Below, one piece after another: positions 11,801 through 24,139 of a stretch of 64,000 nt of DNA (position 1 is its first letter; each line of letters begins with the position of its first letter). This stretch comes from Micromussa lordhowensis (Eukaryota > Cnidaria > Anthozoa > Scleractinia > Lobophylliidae): the NCBI GenBank assembly GCA_964020085.1, contig OZ026603.1, forward strand, positions 34,107,006-34,171,005, written 5' to 3'. A model generated the notes under the pieces. The model did not search any database. It saw only the letters and a program-made list of their open reading frames with translations, and was not told the origin of the DNA. Both the position numbers and the translations under genes were made by a program.

Positions 11801-13064
11801 AAATTCTGCAAAGTTGGGACCAGGGGAAACTACTGCAAAAAGAAGGCCAGAAAAAACACCCTGGCGCCAATGCCATCATGTCTTTACTAAAATTTCCTTG
11901 AAGTGCCAACCTAGCAGAACATTTTGCTGCAAACCGCGCCTCTTAAAGTGCACGTGAAGCCGAGTTATGTCAAATTTGCCAAGGGGACCCCCAGCGCGCG
12001 TTTTCTGAAATTCTGCAAAGTTGGGACCAGGGGAAACTACTGCAAAAAGAAGGCCAGAAAAAACACCCTGGCGCCAATGCCATCATGTCCTAACTAGAAT
12101 TTCCTTAAAGTGCCAACCTAGCAGAACATTTTGCTGCAAACCGCGCCTCTTAAAGTGCCCGTGAAGCCGAGCTATGTCAAATTTGCCAAGGGGACCCCCA
12201 GCGCGCGTTTTCTGAAATTCTGCAAAGTTGGGACCAGGGGAAACTACTGCAAAAAGAAGGCCAGAAAAAACACCCTGGCGCCAATGCCATCATGTCCTAA
12301 CTAAAATTTCCTTCAAGTGCCAACCTAGCAGAACATTTTGCTGCAAACCGCGCCTCTTAAAGTGCCTGTGAAGCCGAGCTATGTCAAATTTGCCAAGGGG
12401 ACCGCCAGCGCGCGTTTTCTGAAATTCTGCAAAGTTGGGACCAGGGGAAACTACTGCAAAAAGAAGGCCAGAAAAAACACCCTGGCGCCAATGCCATCAT
12501 GTGTTAACTTCAATTTCCTTAAAGTGCCAACCTAGCAGAATATTTTGCGGCAAACCGCGCCTCTTAAAGTGCCCGTGAAGCCGAGCTATGTCAAATTTGC
12601 CAAGGGGACCCCCAGCGCGCGTTTTCTGAAATTCTGCAAAGTTGGGACCAAAGGAAACTACTGCAAAAAGAAGGCCAGAAAAAACACCCTGGCGCCAATG
12701 CCATCATGTCCTAACTAGGATTTCCCTGAAGTGCCAACCTAGCAAAACATTTTGCTGCAAACCGCGCCTCTTAAAGTGCCCGTGAAGCCGAGCTATGTCA
12801 AATTTGCCAAGGGGACCCCCAGCGCGCGTTTTCTGAAATTCTGCAAAGTTGGGACCAGGGGAAACTACTGCAAAAAGAAGGCCAGAGTAAACACCCTGGC
12901 GCCAATGCCATCATGTCGTAACTAGGATTTCCTTGAAGTGCCAACCTAGCAGAACATTTTGCTGCAAACCGCGCCTCTTAAAATGCCCGTGAAGCCGAGC
13001 TATGTCAAATTTGCCAAGGGGACCCCCAGCGCGCGTTTTCTGAAATTCTGCAAAGTTGGGACCA
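8843..13064. repeat. Ten-monomer (2,070 bp) tandem duplication
   Basis: 8843-10994 matches 10913-13064 at a fixed 2,070-bp offset. Shared tags include GCAAGCCGCG, CCAGAGAAAAC, TTAACTAGGATTCCC, GGGGACACCC, TCTTTACTAAAA, GTGCCTGTG, GTGTTAACTTC, AATATTTTGCGGC and CTAGCAAAAC. I saw four differences, near 8993/11063, 9200/11270, 9603/11673 and 10333/12403. Confidence 0.88.
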
Positions 13065-14344
13065 GAGGAAACTACTGCAAAAAGAAGGCCAGAAAAAACA
13101 CCCTGGCGCCAACGCCATCATGTTTTAACTAGGATTCCCTTAAAGTGCCTACCTAGCAGAACATTTTGCTGCAAACCGCGCCTCTTAAAGTGCCCGTGAA
13201 GCCGAGCTATGTCAAATTTGCCAAGGGGACACCCAGCGCGCGTTTTCTGAAATTCTGCAAAGTTGGGACCAGGGGAAACTACTGCAAAAAGAAGGCCAGA
13301 AAAAACACCCTGGCGCCAATGCCATAATGACCTAACTAGAATTTCCTTGAAGTGCCAACCTAGCAGAACATTTTGCTGCAAACCGCGCCTCTTAAAGTGC
13401 CCGTGAAGCCGAGCTATGTCAAATTTGCCAAGGGGACCCCCAGCGCGCGTTTTCTGAAATTCTGCAAAGTTGGGACCAGAGGAAACTACTGCAAAAAGAA
13501 GGCCAAAAAAAAACACCCTGGCGCCAATGCCATCATGTCCTAACTAAAATTTCCTTCAAGTGCCAACCTAGCAGAACATTTTGCTGCAAACCGCGCCTCT
13601 TAAAGTGCCCGTGAAGCCGAGCTATGTCAAATTTGCCAAGGGGACCCCCAGCGCGCGTTTTCTGAAATTCTGCAAAGTTGGGACCAGGGGAAACTACTGC
13701 AAAAAGAAGGCCAGAAAAAACACCCTGGCGCCAATGCCATCATGTCTTAACTTCAATTTCCTTAAAGTGCCAACCTAGCAGAACATTTTGCTGCAAACCG
13801 CGCCTCTTAAAGTGCCCGTGAAGCCGAGCTATGTCAAATTTGCCAAGGGGACCCCCAGCGCGCGTTTTCTGAAATTCTGCAAAGTTGGGACCAAAGGAAA
13901 CTACTGCAAAAAGAAGGCCAGAAAAAACACCCTGGCGCCAATGCCATCATGTCCTAACTAGGATTTCCTTAAAGTGCCAACCTAGCAAAACATTTTGCTG
14001 CAAACCGCGCCTCTTAAAGTGCCCGTGAAGCCGAGCTATGTGAAATTTGCCAAGGGGACCCCCAGCGCGCGTTTTCTGAAATTCTGCAAAGTTGGGACCA
14101 GGGGAAACTACTGCAAAAAGAAGGCCAGAGAAAACACGCTGGCGCCAATGCCATCATGTCCTAACTAAAATTTCCTTCAAGTGCCAACCTAGCAAAACAT
14201 TTTGCTGCAAACCGCGCCTCTTAAAGTGCCCGTGAAGCCGAGCTATGTCAAATTTGCCAAGGGGACCCCCAGCGCGCGTTTTCTGAAATTCTGCAAAGTT
14301 GGGACCAGAGGAAAGTACTGCAAAAAGAAGGCCAGAATAAACAC
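13065..14344. repeat. Partial third copy of the 10-mer family, then mixed monomers
   Basis: From about 13111 the sequence matches the part of the 10-mer starting near 11455 (TTTTAACTAGGATTCCC, GGGGACACCC, AATGACCTAAC) but sits only eight monomers downstream, as if two monomers were lost at the junction. A one-base A-run expansion occurs near 13508. The remaining monomers to 14344 are standard; one carries ATGTGAAATTT (14040) and two carry CTAGCAAAAC. Confidence 0.75.
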
Positions 14345-15186
14345 CCTGGCGCCAATGCCATCATGTCCTAACTAGGATTTCCTTGAAGTGCCAGCCTAGC
14401 AGAACATTTTGCTGCAAACCGCGCCTCTTAAAGTGCCCGTGAAGCCGAGCTATGTCAAATTTGCCAAGGGGACCCCCAGCGCGCGTTTTCTGAAATTCTG
14501 CAAAGTTGGGACCAGGGGAAACTACTGCAAAAAAGGCCAGAAAAAACACCCTGGCGCCAATGCCATCATGTCCTAACTAGGATTTCCTTGAAGTGCCAAC
14601 CTAGCAGAACATTTTGCTGCAAACCGCGCCTCTTAAAGTGCCCGTGAAGCCGAGCTATGTCAAATTTGCCAAGGGGACCCCCAGCGCGCGTTTTCTGAAA
14701 TTCTGCAAAGTTGGGACCAGGGGAAACTACTGCAAAAAAGGCCAGAAAAAACACCCTGGCGCCAATGCCATCATGTCCTAACTAGGATTTCCTTGAAGTG
14801 CCAACCTAGCAGAACATTTTGCTGCAAACCGCGCCTCTTAAAGTGCCCGTGAAGCCGAGCTATGTCAAATTTACCAAGGGGACCCCCAGCGCGCGTTTTC
14901 TGAAATTCTGCAAAGTTGGGACAATGGGAAACTACTGCAAAAAGAAGGCCAGAAAAAACACTCTGGCGCCAATGCCATCATGTCCTAACTAAAATTTCCT
15001 TGAAGTGCCAGCCTAGCAGAACATTTTGCTGCAAACCGCGCCTCTTAAAGTGCCCGTGAAGCCGAGCTATGTCAAATTTGCCAAGGGGACCCCCAGCGCG
15101 CGTTTTCTGAAATTCTGCAAAGTTGAGACCAGGGGAAACTACTGCAAAAAAGGCCAGAAAAAACACCCTGGCGCCAATGCCATCAT

Positions 15187-16845
15187 GTCCTAACTAGGAT
15201 TTCCTTGAAGTGGCAACCTAGCAGAACATTTTGCTGCAAACCGCGCCTCTTAAAGTGCCCGTGAGGCCGAGCTATGTCAAATTTATCAAGGGGACCCCCA
15301 GCGCACTTTTTCTGAAATTCTGCAAAGTTGGGACAATGGGAAACTACTGCAAAAAGAAGGCCAGAAAAAACACCCTGGCGCCAATGCCATCATGTCTTAA
15401 CTAGGATTTCGTTGAAGTGCCAACCTAGCAGAACATTTTGCTGCAAACCGCGCCTCTTAAAGTGCCCGTGAAGCCGAGCTATGTCAAATTTGCCAAGGGG
15501 ACCCCCAGCGCGCGTTTTCTGAAATTCTGCAAAGTTGGGACCAGGGGAAACTACTGCAAAAAGAAGGCCAGAAAAAACACCCTGGCGCCAATGCCATCAT
15601 GTCCTAACCAGAATTTCCTTCAAGTGCCAACCTAGCAGAACATTTTGCTGCAAACCGCGCCTCTTAAAGTGCCCGTGAAGCCGAGCTATGTCAAATTTGC
15701 CAAGGGGACCCCCAGCGCGCGTTTTCTGAAATTCTGCAAAGTTGGGACCAGGGGAAACTACTGCAAAAAGAAGGCCAGAAAAAACACCCTGGCGCCAATG
15801 CCATCATGTCTTAACTTCAATTTCCTTAAAGTGCCAACCTAGCAGAACATTTTGCTGCAAACCGCGCCTCTTAAAGTGCCCGTGAAGCCGAGCTATGTCA
15901 AATTTGCCAAGGGGACCCCCAGCGCGCGTTTTCTGAAATTCTGCAAAGTTGGGACCAAAGGAAACTACTGCAAAAAGAAGGCCAGAAAAAACACCCTGGC
16001 GCCAATGCCATCATGTCCTAACTAGGATTTCCTTGAAGTGCCAACCTAGCAGAACATTTTGCTGCAAACCGCGCCTCTTAAAGTGCCCGTGAAGCCGAGC
16101 TATCTGAAATTTGCCAAGGGGACCCCCAGCGCGCGTTTTCTGAAATTCTGCAAAGTTGGGACCAGGGGAAACTACTGCAAAAAGAAGGCCAAAGAAAACA
16201 CCCTGGCGCCAATGCCATCATGTCCTAACTAAAATTTCCTTGAAGTGCCAACCTAGCAGAACATTTTGCTGCAAACCGCGCCTCTTAAAGTGCCCGTGAG
16301 GCCGAGCTATGTCAAATTTATCAAGGGGACCCCCAGCGCGCTTTTTCTGAAATTCTGCAAAGTTGGGACAATGGGAAACTACTGCAAAAAGAAGGCCAGA
16401 AAAAACACCCTGGCGCCAATGCCATCATGTCTTAACTAGGATTTCGTTGAAGTGCCAACCTAGCAGAACATTTTGCTGCAAACCGCGCCTCTTAAAGTGC
16501 CCGTGAAGCCGAGCTATGTCAAATTTGCCAAGGGGACCCCCAGCGCGCGTTTTCTGAAATTCTGCAAAGTTGGGACCAGGGGAAACTACTGCAAAAAGAA
16601 GGCCAGAAAAAACACCCTGGCGCCAATGCCATCATGTCCTAACCAGAATTTCCTTCAAGTGCCAACCTAGCAGAACATTTTGCTGCAAACCGCGCCTCTT
16701 AAAGTGCCCGTGAAGCCGAGCTATGTCAAATTTGCCAAGGGGACCCCCAGCGCGCGTTTTCTGAAATTCTGCAAAGTTGGGACCAGGGGAAACTACTGCA
16801 AAAAGAAGGCCAGAAAAAACACCCTGGCGCCAATGCCATCATGTC
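15187..16845. repeat. Three-monomer block repeated at five-monomer (1,035 bp) offset
   Basis: About 15187-15805 matches 16222-16845. Shared tags: GTGAGGCCGAG, TTTATCAAGG, a CTTTTTCTG change after AGCGC, GACAATGGG, TCTTAACTAGGATTTCG and TAACCAGAATT. A related short match at 828-bp offset joins about 16080-16230 to 16910-17060 (CCAAAGAAAACACC in both). The overlapping offsets indicate more than one exchange. Confidence 0.7.
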
Positions 16846-16849
16846 CTAA

Positions 16850-18480
16850 CTAGGATTTCCTTGAAGTGCCAACCTAGCAGAACATTTTGCTGCAAACCGC
16901 GCCTCTTAAAGTGCCCGTGAAGCCGAGCTATGTGAAATTTGCCAAGGGGACCCCCAGCGCGCGTTTTCTGAAATTCTGCAAAGTTGGGACCAGGGGAAAC
17001 TACTGCAAAAAGAAGGCCAAAGAAAACACCCTGGCGCCAATGCCATCATGTCCTAACTAAAATTTCCTTCAAGTGCCAACCTAGCAGAACATTTTGCTGC
17101 AAACCGCGCCTCTTAAAGTGCCCGTGAAGCCGAGCTATGTCAAATTTGCCAAGGGGACCCCCAGCGCGCGTTTTCTGAAATTCTGCAAAGTTGGGACCAG
17201 AGGAAACTACTGCAAAAAGAAGGCCAGAAAAAACACCCTGGCGCCAATGCCATCATGTTTTAACTAGAATTCCCTTAAAGTGCCAACCTAGCAGAACATT
17301 TTGCTGCAAACCGCGCCTCTTAAAGTGCCCGTGAAGCCGAGCTATGTCAAATTTGCCAAGGGGACACCCAGCGCGCGTTTTCTGAAATTCTGCAAAGTTG
17401 GGACCAGGGGAAACTACTGCAAAAAGAAGGCCAGAAAAAACACCCTGGCGCCAATGCCATAATGACCTAACTACAATTTCCTTGAAGTGCCAACCTAGCA
17501 GAACATTTTGCTGCAAACCGCGCCTCTTAAAGTGCCCGTGAAGCCGAGCTATGTCAAATTTGCCAAGGGGACCCCCAGCGCGCGTTTTCTGAAATTCTGC
17601 AAAGTTGGGACCAGGGGAAACTACTGCAAAAAAAAGGCCAGAAAAAACACCCTGGCGCCAATGCCATCATGTCTTAACTTAAATTTCCTTAAAGTGCCAA
17701 CCTAGCAGAACATTTTGCTGCAAACTGCGCCTCTTAAAGTGCCCGTGAAGCCGAGCTATGTCAAATTTGCCAAGGGGACCCCCAGCGCGCGTTTTCTGAA
17801 ATTCTGCAAAGTTGGGACCAGGGGAAACTACTGCAAAAAGAAGGCCAGAAAAAACACCCTGGCGCCAATGCCATCATGTCCTAACTAGGATTTCCTTCAA
17901 GTGCCAGCCTAGCAGAACATTTTGCTGCAAACCGCGCCTCTTAAAGTGCCCGTGAAGCCGAGCTATGTCAAATTTGCCAAGGGGACCCCCAGCGCGCGTT
18001 TTCTGAAATTCTGCAAAGTTGGGACCAGGGGAAACTACTGCAAAAAAGGCCAGAAAAAACACCCTGGCGCCAATGCCATCATGTCCTAACTAGGATTTCC
18101 TTGAAGTGCCAACCTAGCAGAACATTTTGCTGCAAACCGCGCCTCTTAAAGTGCCCGTGAGGCCGAGCTATGTCAAATTTACCAAGGGGACCCCCAGCGC
18201 GCGTTTTCTGAAATTCTGCAAAGTTGGGACAATGGGAAACTACTGCAAAAAGAAGGCCAGAAAAAACACCCTGGCGCCAATGCCATCATGTCCTAACTAG
18301 GATTTCCTTGAAGTGCCAGCCTAGCAGAACATTTTGCTGCAAACCGCGCCTCTTAAAGTGCCCGTGAAGCCGAGCTATGTCAAATTTGCCAAGGGGACCC
18401 CCAGCGCGCGTTTTCTGAAATTCTGCAAAGTTGGGACCAGGGGAAACTACTGCAAAAAGAAGGCCAGAAAAAACACCCTG
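16850..18480. repeat. Monomer series shared with 52.6-54.3 kb
   Basis: Ordered tags ATGTGAAATTT, GACCAGAGG, TTTTAACTAG, GGGGACACCC, AATGACCTAAC, GCAAAAAAAAGGCC, TTAACTTAAATTTCC, AAACTGCGCC, the 205-bp variant, then GTGAGGCC with GACAATGGG. The same order occurs at about 52634-54264. Four independent landmarks (17253, 17508, 17874, 18334) all map at exactly 35,784 bp to 53037, 53292, 53658 and 54118. Confidence 0.8.
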
Positions 18481-19059
18481 GCGCCAATGCCATCATGTCC
18501 TAACCAGAATTTCCTTCAAGTGCCAACCTAGCAGAACATTTTGCTGCAAACCGCGCCTCTTAAAGTGCCCGTGAAGCCGAGCTATGTCAAATTTGCCAAG
18601 GGGACCCCCAGCGCGCGTTTTCTGAAATTCTGCAAAGTTGGGACCAGGGGAAACTACTGCAAAAAGAAGGCCAGAAAAAACACCCTGGTGCCAATGCCAT
18701 CATGTCTTAACTTCAATTTCCTTAAAGTGCCAACCTAGCAGAACATTTTGCTGCAAACCGCGCCTCTTAAAGTGCCCGTGAAGCCGAGCTATGTCAAATT
18801 TGCCAAGGGGACCCCCAGCGCGCGTTTTCTGAAATTCTGCAAAGTTGGGACCAGGGGAAACTACTGCAAAAAAGGCCAGAAAAAACACCCTGGCGCCAAT
18901 GCCATCATGTCCTAACTAGGATTTCCTTAAAGTGCCAACCTAGCAGAACATTTTGCTGCAAACCGCGCCTCTTAAAGTGCCCGTGAGGCCGAGCTATGTC
19001 AAATTTACCAAGGGGACCCCCAGCGCGCGTTTTCTGAAATTCTGCAAAGTTGGGACAAT

Positions 19060-22000
19060 GGGAAACTACTGCAAAAAGAAGGCCAGAAAAAACACCCTGG
19101 CGCCAATGCCATCATGTCCTAACTAGGATTTCCCTGAAGTGCCAGCCTAGCAGAACATTTTGCTGCAAACCGCGCCTCTTAAAGTGCCCGTGAAGCCGAG
19201 CTATGTCAAATTTGCCAAGGGGACCCCCAGCGCGCGTTTTCTGAAATTCTGCAAAGTTGAGACCAGGGGAAACTACTGCAAAAAAGGCCAGAAAAAACAC
19301 CCTGGCGCCAATGCCATCATGTCCTAACTAGGATTTCCTTGAAGTGCCAACCTAGCAAAACATTTTGCTGCAAACCGCGCCTCTTAAAGTGCCCGTGAGG
19401 CCGAGCTATGTCAAATTTATCAAGGGGACCCCCAGCGCGCGTTTTCTGAAATTCTGCAAAGTTGGACAATGGGAAACTACTGCAAAAAGAAGGCCAGAAA
19501 AAACACCCTGGCGCCAATGCCATCATGTCTTAACTAGGATTTCGTTGAAGTGCCAACCTAGCAGAACATTTTGCTGCAAACCGCGCCTCTTAAAGTGCCC
19601 GTGAAGCCGAGCTATGTCAAATTTGCCAAGGGGACCCCCAGCGCGCGTTTTCTGAAATTCTGCAAAGTTGGGACCAGGGGAAACTACTGCAAAAAGAAGG
19701 CCAGAAAAAACACCCTGGCGCCAATGCCATCATGTCCTAACCAGAATTTCCTTCAAGTGCCAACCTAGCAGAACATTTTGCTGCAAACCGCGCCTCTTAA
19801 AGTGCCCGTGAAGCCGAGCTATGTCAAATTTGCCAAGGGGACCCCCAGCGCGCGTTTTCTGAAATTCTGCAAAGTTGGGACCAGGGGAAACTACTGCAAA
19901 AAGAAGGCCAGAAAAAACACCCTGGTGCCAATGCCATCATGTCTTAACTTCAATTTCCTTAAAGTGCCGACCTAGCAGAACATTTTGCTGCAAACCGCGC
20001 CTCTTAAAGTGCCCGTGAAGCCGAGCTATGTCAAATTTGCCAAGGGGACCCCCAGCGCGCGTTTTCTGAAATTCTGCAAAGTTGGGACTAAAGGAAACTA
20101 CTGCAAAAAGAAGGCCAGAAAAAACACCCTGGCGCCAATGCCATCATGTCGTAACTAAGATTTCCTTGAAGTGCCAACCTAGCAGAACATTTTGCTGCAA
20201 ACCGCGCCTCTTAAAGTGCCCGTGAAGCCGAGCTATGTCAAATTTGCCAAGGGGACACCCAGCGCGCGTTTTCTGAAATTCTGCAAAGTTGGGACCAGGG
20301 GAAACTACTGCAAAAAGAAGGCCAGAAAAAACACCCTGGCGCCAATGCCATAATGTCCTAACTAGGATTTCCTTGAAGTGCCAACCTAGCAGAACATTTT
20401 GCTGCAAACCGCGCCTCTTAAAGTGCCCGTGAAGCCGAGCTATGTGAAATTTGCCAAGGGGACCCCCAGCGCGCGTTTTCTGAAATTCTGCAAAGTTGGG
20501 ACCAGGGGAAACTACTGCAAAAAGAAGGCCAGAAAAAACACCCTGGCGCCAATGCCATCATGTCGTAACTAGAATTTCCTTGAAGTGCCAACCTAGCAGA
20601 ACATTTTGCTGCAAACCGCGCCTCTTAAAGTGCCCGTGAAGCCGAGCTATGTCAAATTTGCCAAGGAGACCCCCAGCGCGCGTTTTCTGAAATTCTGCAA
20701 AGTTGGGACCAGGGGAAACTACTGCAAAAAGAAGGCCAGAAAAAACACCCTGGCGCCAATGCCATCATGTCTTAACTAAAATTTCCTTGAAGTGCCAACC
20801 TAGCAGAACATTTTGCTGCAAACCGCGCCTCTTAAAGTGCACGTGAAGCCGAGCTATGTCAAATTTGCCAAGGGGACCCCCAGCGCGCGTTTTCTGAAAT
20901 TCTGCAAAGTTGGGACCAAAGGAAACTACTGCAAAAAGAAGGCCAGAAAAAACACCCTGGCGCCAATGCCATCATGTCCTAACTAAGATTTCCTTAAAGT
21001 GCCAACCTAGCAGAAAATTTTGCTGCAAACCGCGCCTCTTAAAGTGCCCGTGAAGCCGAGCTATGTCAAATTTGCCAAGGGGACCCCCAGCGCGCGTTTT
21101 CTGAAATTCTGCAAAGTTGGGACCAGGGGAAACTACTGCAAAAAGAAGGCCAGAAAAAACACCCTGGCGCCAATGCCATCATGTCGTAACCAGAATTTCC
21201 TTCAAGTGCCAACCTAGCAGAACATTTTGCTGCAAACCGCGCCTCTTAAAGTGCCCGTGAAGCCGAGCTATGTCAAATTTGCCAAGGGGACCCCCAGCGC
21301 GCGTTTTCTGAAATTCTGCAAAGTTGGGACCAGGGGAAACTACTGCAAAAAGAAGGCCAGAAAAAACACCCTGGCGCCAATGCCATCATGTCTTAACTAA
21401 AATTTCCTTGAAGTGCCAACCTAGCAGAACATTTTGCTGCAAACCGCGCCTCTTAAAGTGCCCGTGAAGCCGAGCTATGTCAAATTTGCCAAGGGGACCC
21501 CCAGCGCGCGTTTTCTGAAATTCTGCAAAGTTGGGACTAAAGGAAACTACTGCAAAAAGAAGGCCAGAAAAAACACCCTGGCGCCAATGCCATCATGTCG
21601 TAACTAAGATTTCCTTGAAGTGCCAACCTAGCAGAACATTTTGCTGCAAACCGCGCCTCTTAAAGTGCCCGTGAAGCCGAGCTATGTCAAATTTGCCAAG
21701 GGGACACCCAGCGCGCGTTTTCTGAAATTCTGCAAAGTTGGGACCAGGGGAAACTACTGCAAAAAGAAGGCCAGAAAAAACACCCTGGCGCCAATGCCAT
21801 AATGTCCTAACTAAAATTTCCTTTAAGTGCCAACCTAGCAGAACATTTTGCTGCAAACCGCGCCTCTTAAAGTGCCCGTGAAGCCGAGCTATGTCAAATT
21901 TGCCAAGGGGACCCCCAGCGCGCGTTTTCTGAAATTCTGCAAAGTTGGGACCAGGGGAAACTACTGCAAAAAGAAGGCCAGAAAAAACACCCTGGCGCCA

Positions 22001-22367
22001 ATGCCATCATGTCGTAACTAGAATTTCCTTGAAGTGCCAACCTAGCAGAACATTTTGCTGCAAACCGCGCCTCTTAAAGTGCCCGTGAAGCCGAGCTATG
22101 TCAAATTTGCCAAGGAGACCCCCAGCGCGCGTTTTCTGAAATTCTGCAAAGTTGGGACCAGGGGAAACTACTGCAAAAAGAAGGCCAGAAAAAACACCCT
22201 GGCGCCAATGCCATCATGTCTTAACTAAAATTTCCTTGAAGTGCCAACCTAGCAGAACATTTTGCTGCAAACCGCGCCTCTTAAAGTGCACGTGAAGCCG
22301 AGCTATGTCAAATTTGCCAAGGGGACCCCCAGCGCGCGTTTTCTGAAATTCTGCAAAGTTGGGACCA
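19060..22367. repeat. 3.3 kb block, copy 1 (others at 26.3 and 30.6 kb)
   Basis: Matches 26299-29606 at 7,239-bp offset, with two differences seen (19136 G versus 26375 A; about 21608 G versus 28847 A). It starts with a 205-bp monomer (19112) and the GTGAGGCC/TTTATC monomer, which has a further 1-bp loss (GTTGGACAATGGG). It then carries TTTCGTTGAAG, TAACCAGAATT, CTGGTGCC, AGTGCCGACC, GACTAAAGG, TCGTAACTAAG and GCAGAAAATTTT in order. Identity ends at 22368 (AGGGG versus AAAGG). Confidence 0.9.
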
Positions 22368-24139
22368 GGGGAAACTACTGCAAAAAGAAGGCCAGAAAAA
22401 ACACCCTGGCGCCAATGCCATCATGTCTTAACTTCAATTTCCTTAAAGTGCCAACCTAGCAGAACATTTTGCTGCAAACCGCGCCTCTTAAAGTGCCCGT
22501 GAAGCCGAGCTATGTCAAATTTGCCAAGGGGACCCCCAGCGCGCGTTTTCTGAAATTCTGCAAAGTTGGGACTAAAGGAAACTACTGCAAAAAGAAGGCC
22601 AGAAAAAACACCCTGGCGCCAATGCCATCATGTCCTAACTAGGATTTCCTTGAAGTGCCAACCTAGCAGAACATTTTGCTGCAAACCGCGCCTCTTAAAG
22701 TGCCCGTGAAGCCGAGCTATGTCAAATTTGCCAAGGGGACCCCAGCGCGCGTTTTCTGAAATTCTGCAAAGTTGGGACCAGGGGAAACTACTGCAAAAAG
22801 AAGGCCAGAAAAAACACCCTGGCGCCAATGCCATCATGTTTTAACTAGGATTTCCTTAAAGTGCCAACCTAGCAGAACATTTTGCTGCAAACCGCGCCTC
22901 TTAAAGTGCCCGTGAAGCCGAGCTATGTCAAATTTGCCAAGGGGACACCCAGCGCGCGTTTTCTGAAATTCTGCAAAGTTGGGACCAGGGGAAACTACTG
23001 CAAAAAGAAGGCCAGAAAAAACACCCTGGCGCCAATGCCATAATGTCTTAACTAGAATTTCCTTTAACTGCCAACCTAGCAGAACATTTTGTTGCAAACC
23101 GCGCCTATTAAAGGGCCCGTGAAGCCGAGCTATGTCAAATTTGCCAAGGGGACCCCCAGCGCGCGTTTTCTGAAATTCTGCAAAGTTGGGACCAGGGGAA
23201 ACTACTGCAAAAAGAAGGCCAGAAAAAACACCCTGGCGCCAATGCCATCATGTCCTAACTAGGATTTCCTTGAAGTGCCAACCTAGCAGAACATTTTGCT
23301 GCAAACCGCGCCTCTTAAACTGCCCGTGAAGCCGAGCTATGTCAAATTTGCCAAGGAGACCCCAGCGCGCGTTTTCTGAAATTCTGCAAAGTTGGGACCA
23401 GGGAAAACTACTGCAAAAAGAAGGCCAGAAAAAACACCCTGGCGCCAATGCCATCATGTCCTAACTAGGATTTCCTTGAAGTGCCAACCTAGCAGAACAT
23501 TTTGCTGCAAACCGCGCCTTTTAAAGTGCCCGTGAAGCCGAGCTATGTCAAATTTGCCAAGGGGACCCCCAGCGCGCGTTTTCTGAAATTCTGCAAAGTT
23601 GGGACCAGGGAAAACTACTGCAAAAAGAAGGCCATAAAAAACACCCTGGCGCCAATGCCATCATGTCCTAACTAGGATTTCCTTGAAGTGCCAACCTAGC
23701 AGAACATTTTGCTGCAAACCGCGCCTCTTAAAGTGCCCGTGAAGCCGAGCTATGTCAAATTTGCCAAGGGGACCCCAGCGCGCGTTTTCTGAAATTCTGC
23801 AAAGTTGGGACCAGGGGAAACTACTGCAAAAAGAAGGCCAGAAAAAACACCCTGGCGCCAATGCCATCATGTTTTAACTAGGATTTCCTTAAAGTGCCAA
23901 CCTAGCAGAACATTTTGCTGCAAACCGCGCCTCTTAAAGTGCCCGTGAAGCCGAGCTATGTCAAATTTGCCAAGGGGACAGCCAGCGCGCGTTTTCTGAA
24001 ATTCTGCAAAGTTGGGACCAGGGGAAACTACTGCAAAAAGAAGGCCAGAAAAAACACCCTGGCGCCAATGCCATAATGTCCTAACTAGAATTTCCTTTAA
24101 CTGCCAACCTAGCAGAACATTTTGCTGCAAACCGCGCCT
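22291..24139. repeat. 1.85 kb block, copy 1 (second copy at 34.1 kb)
   Basis: Matches 34081-35930. Shared tags: GACTAAAGG, a four-C GGGGACCCCAGC, TTTTAACTAG, GCCATAATG, TTTAACTGCC, GTTGCAAACC, CCTATTAAAGGG, TTAAACTGCC, CCTTTTAAAG, GCCATAAAAAAC and GGGGACAGCC. Differences seen: one substitution (22850 G versus 34640 C) and one C-run length change near 23361/35151. A 1,033-bp internal repeat links CCTATTAAAGGG at 23106 and 24139. Confidence 0.88.

Larger units (their letters stand above)
14345..19059. repeat. Cluster of 205-bp length variants and tagged partner monomers
   Basis: Five 205-bp monomers, reading GCAAAAAAGGCC instead of GCAAAAAGAAGGCC, lie at about 14361-14549, 14566-14754, 14978-15166, 17874-18062 and 18700-18888. 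Four of the five are directly followed by a monomer with GACAATGGG, most of which also carry GTGAGGCCGAG and a TTTACC or TTTATC change; the exception is 14361, which is followed by another 205-bp copy. The 2-bp losses account for the phase shift of the anchor across this region. Confidence 0.88.

Noticed and set aside
13118..13516. 132-codon reverse-strand open frame
   Set aside because: It spans two monomers and arises from an A-run expansion near 13508 that shifts frame. It is repeat sequence with no independent coding signal.
15400..15425. CENP-B box-like TTTCGTTGAAGTGCCA in some monomers (also 5683, 7339, 16442, 19541)
   Set aside because: Only TTCG and the central A match the nTTCGnnnnAnnCGGGn core; the CGGG half is absent. 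It occurs in only a minority of copies.
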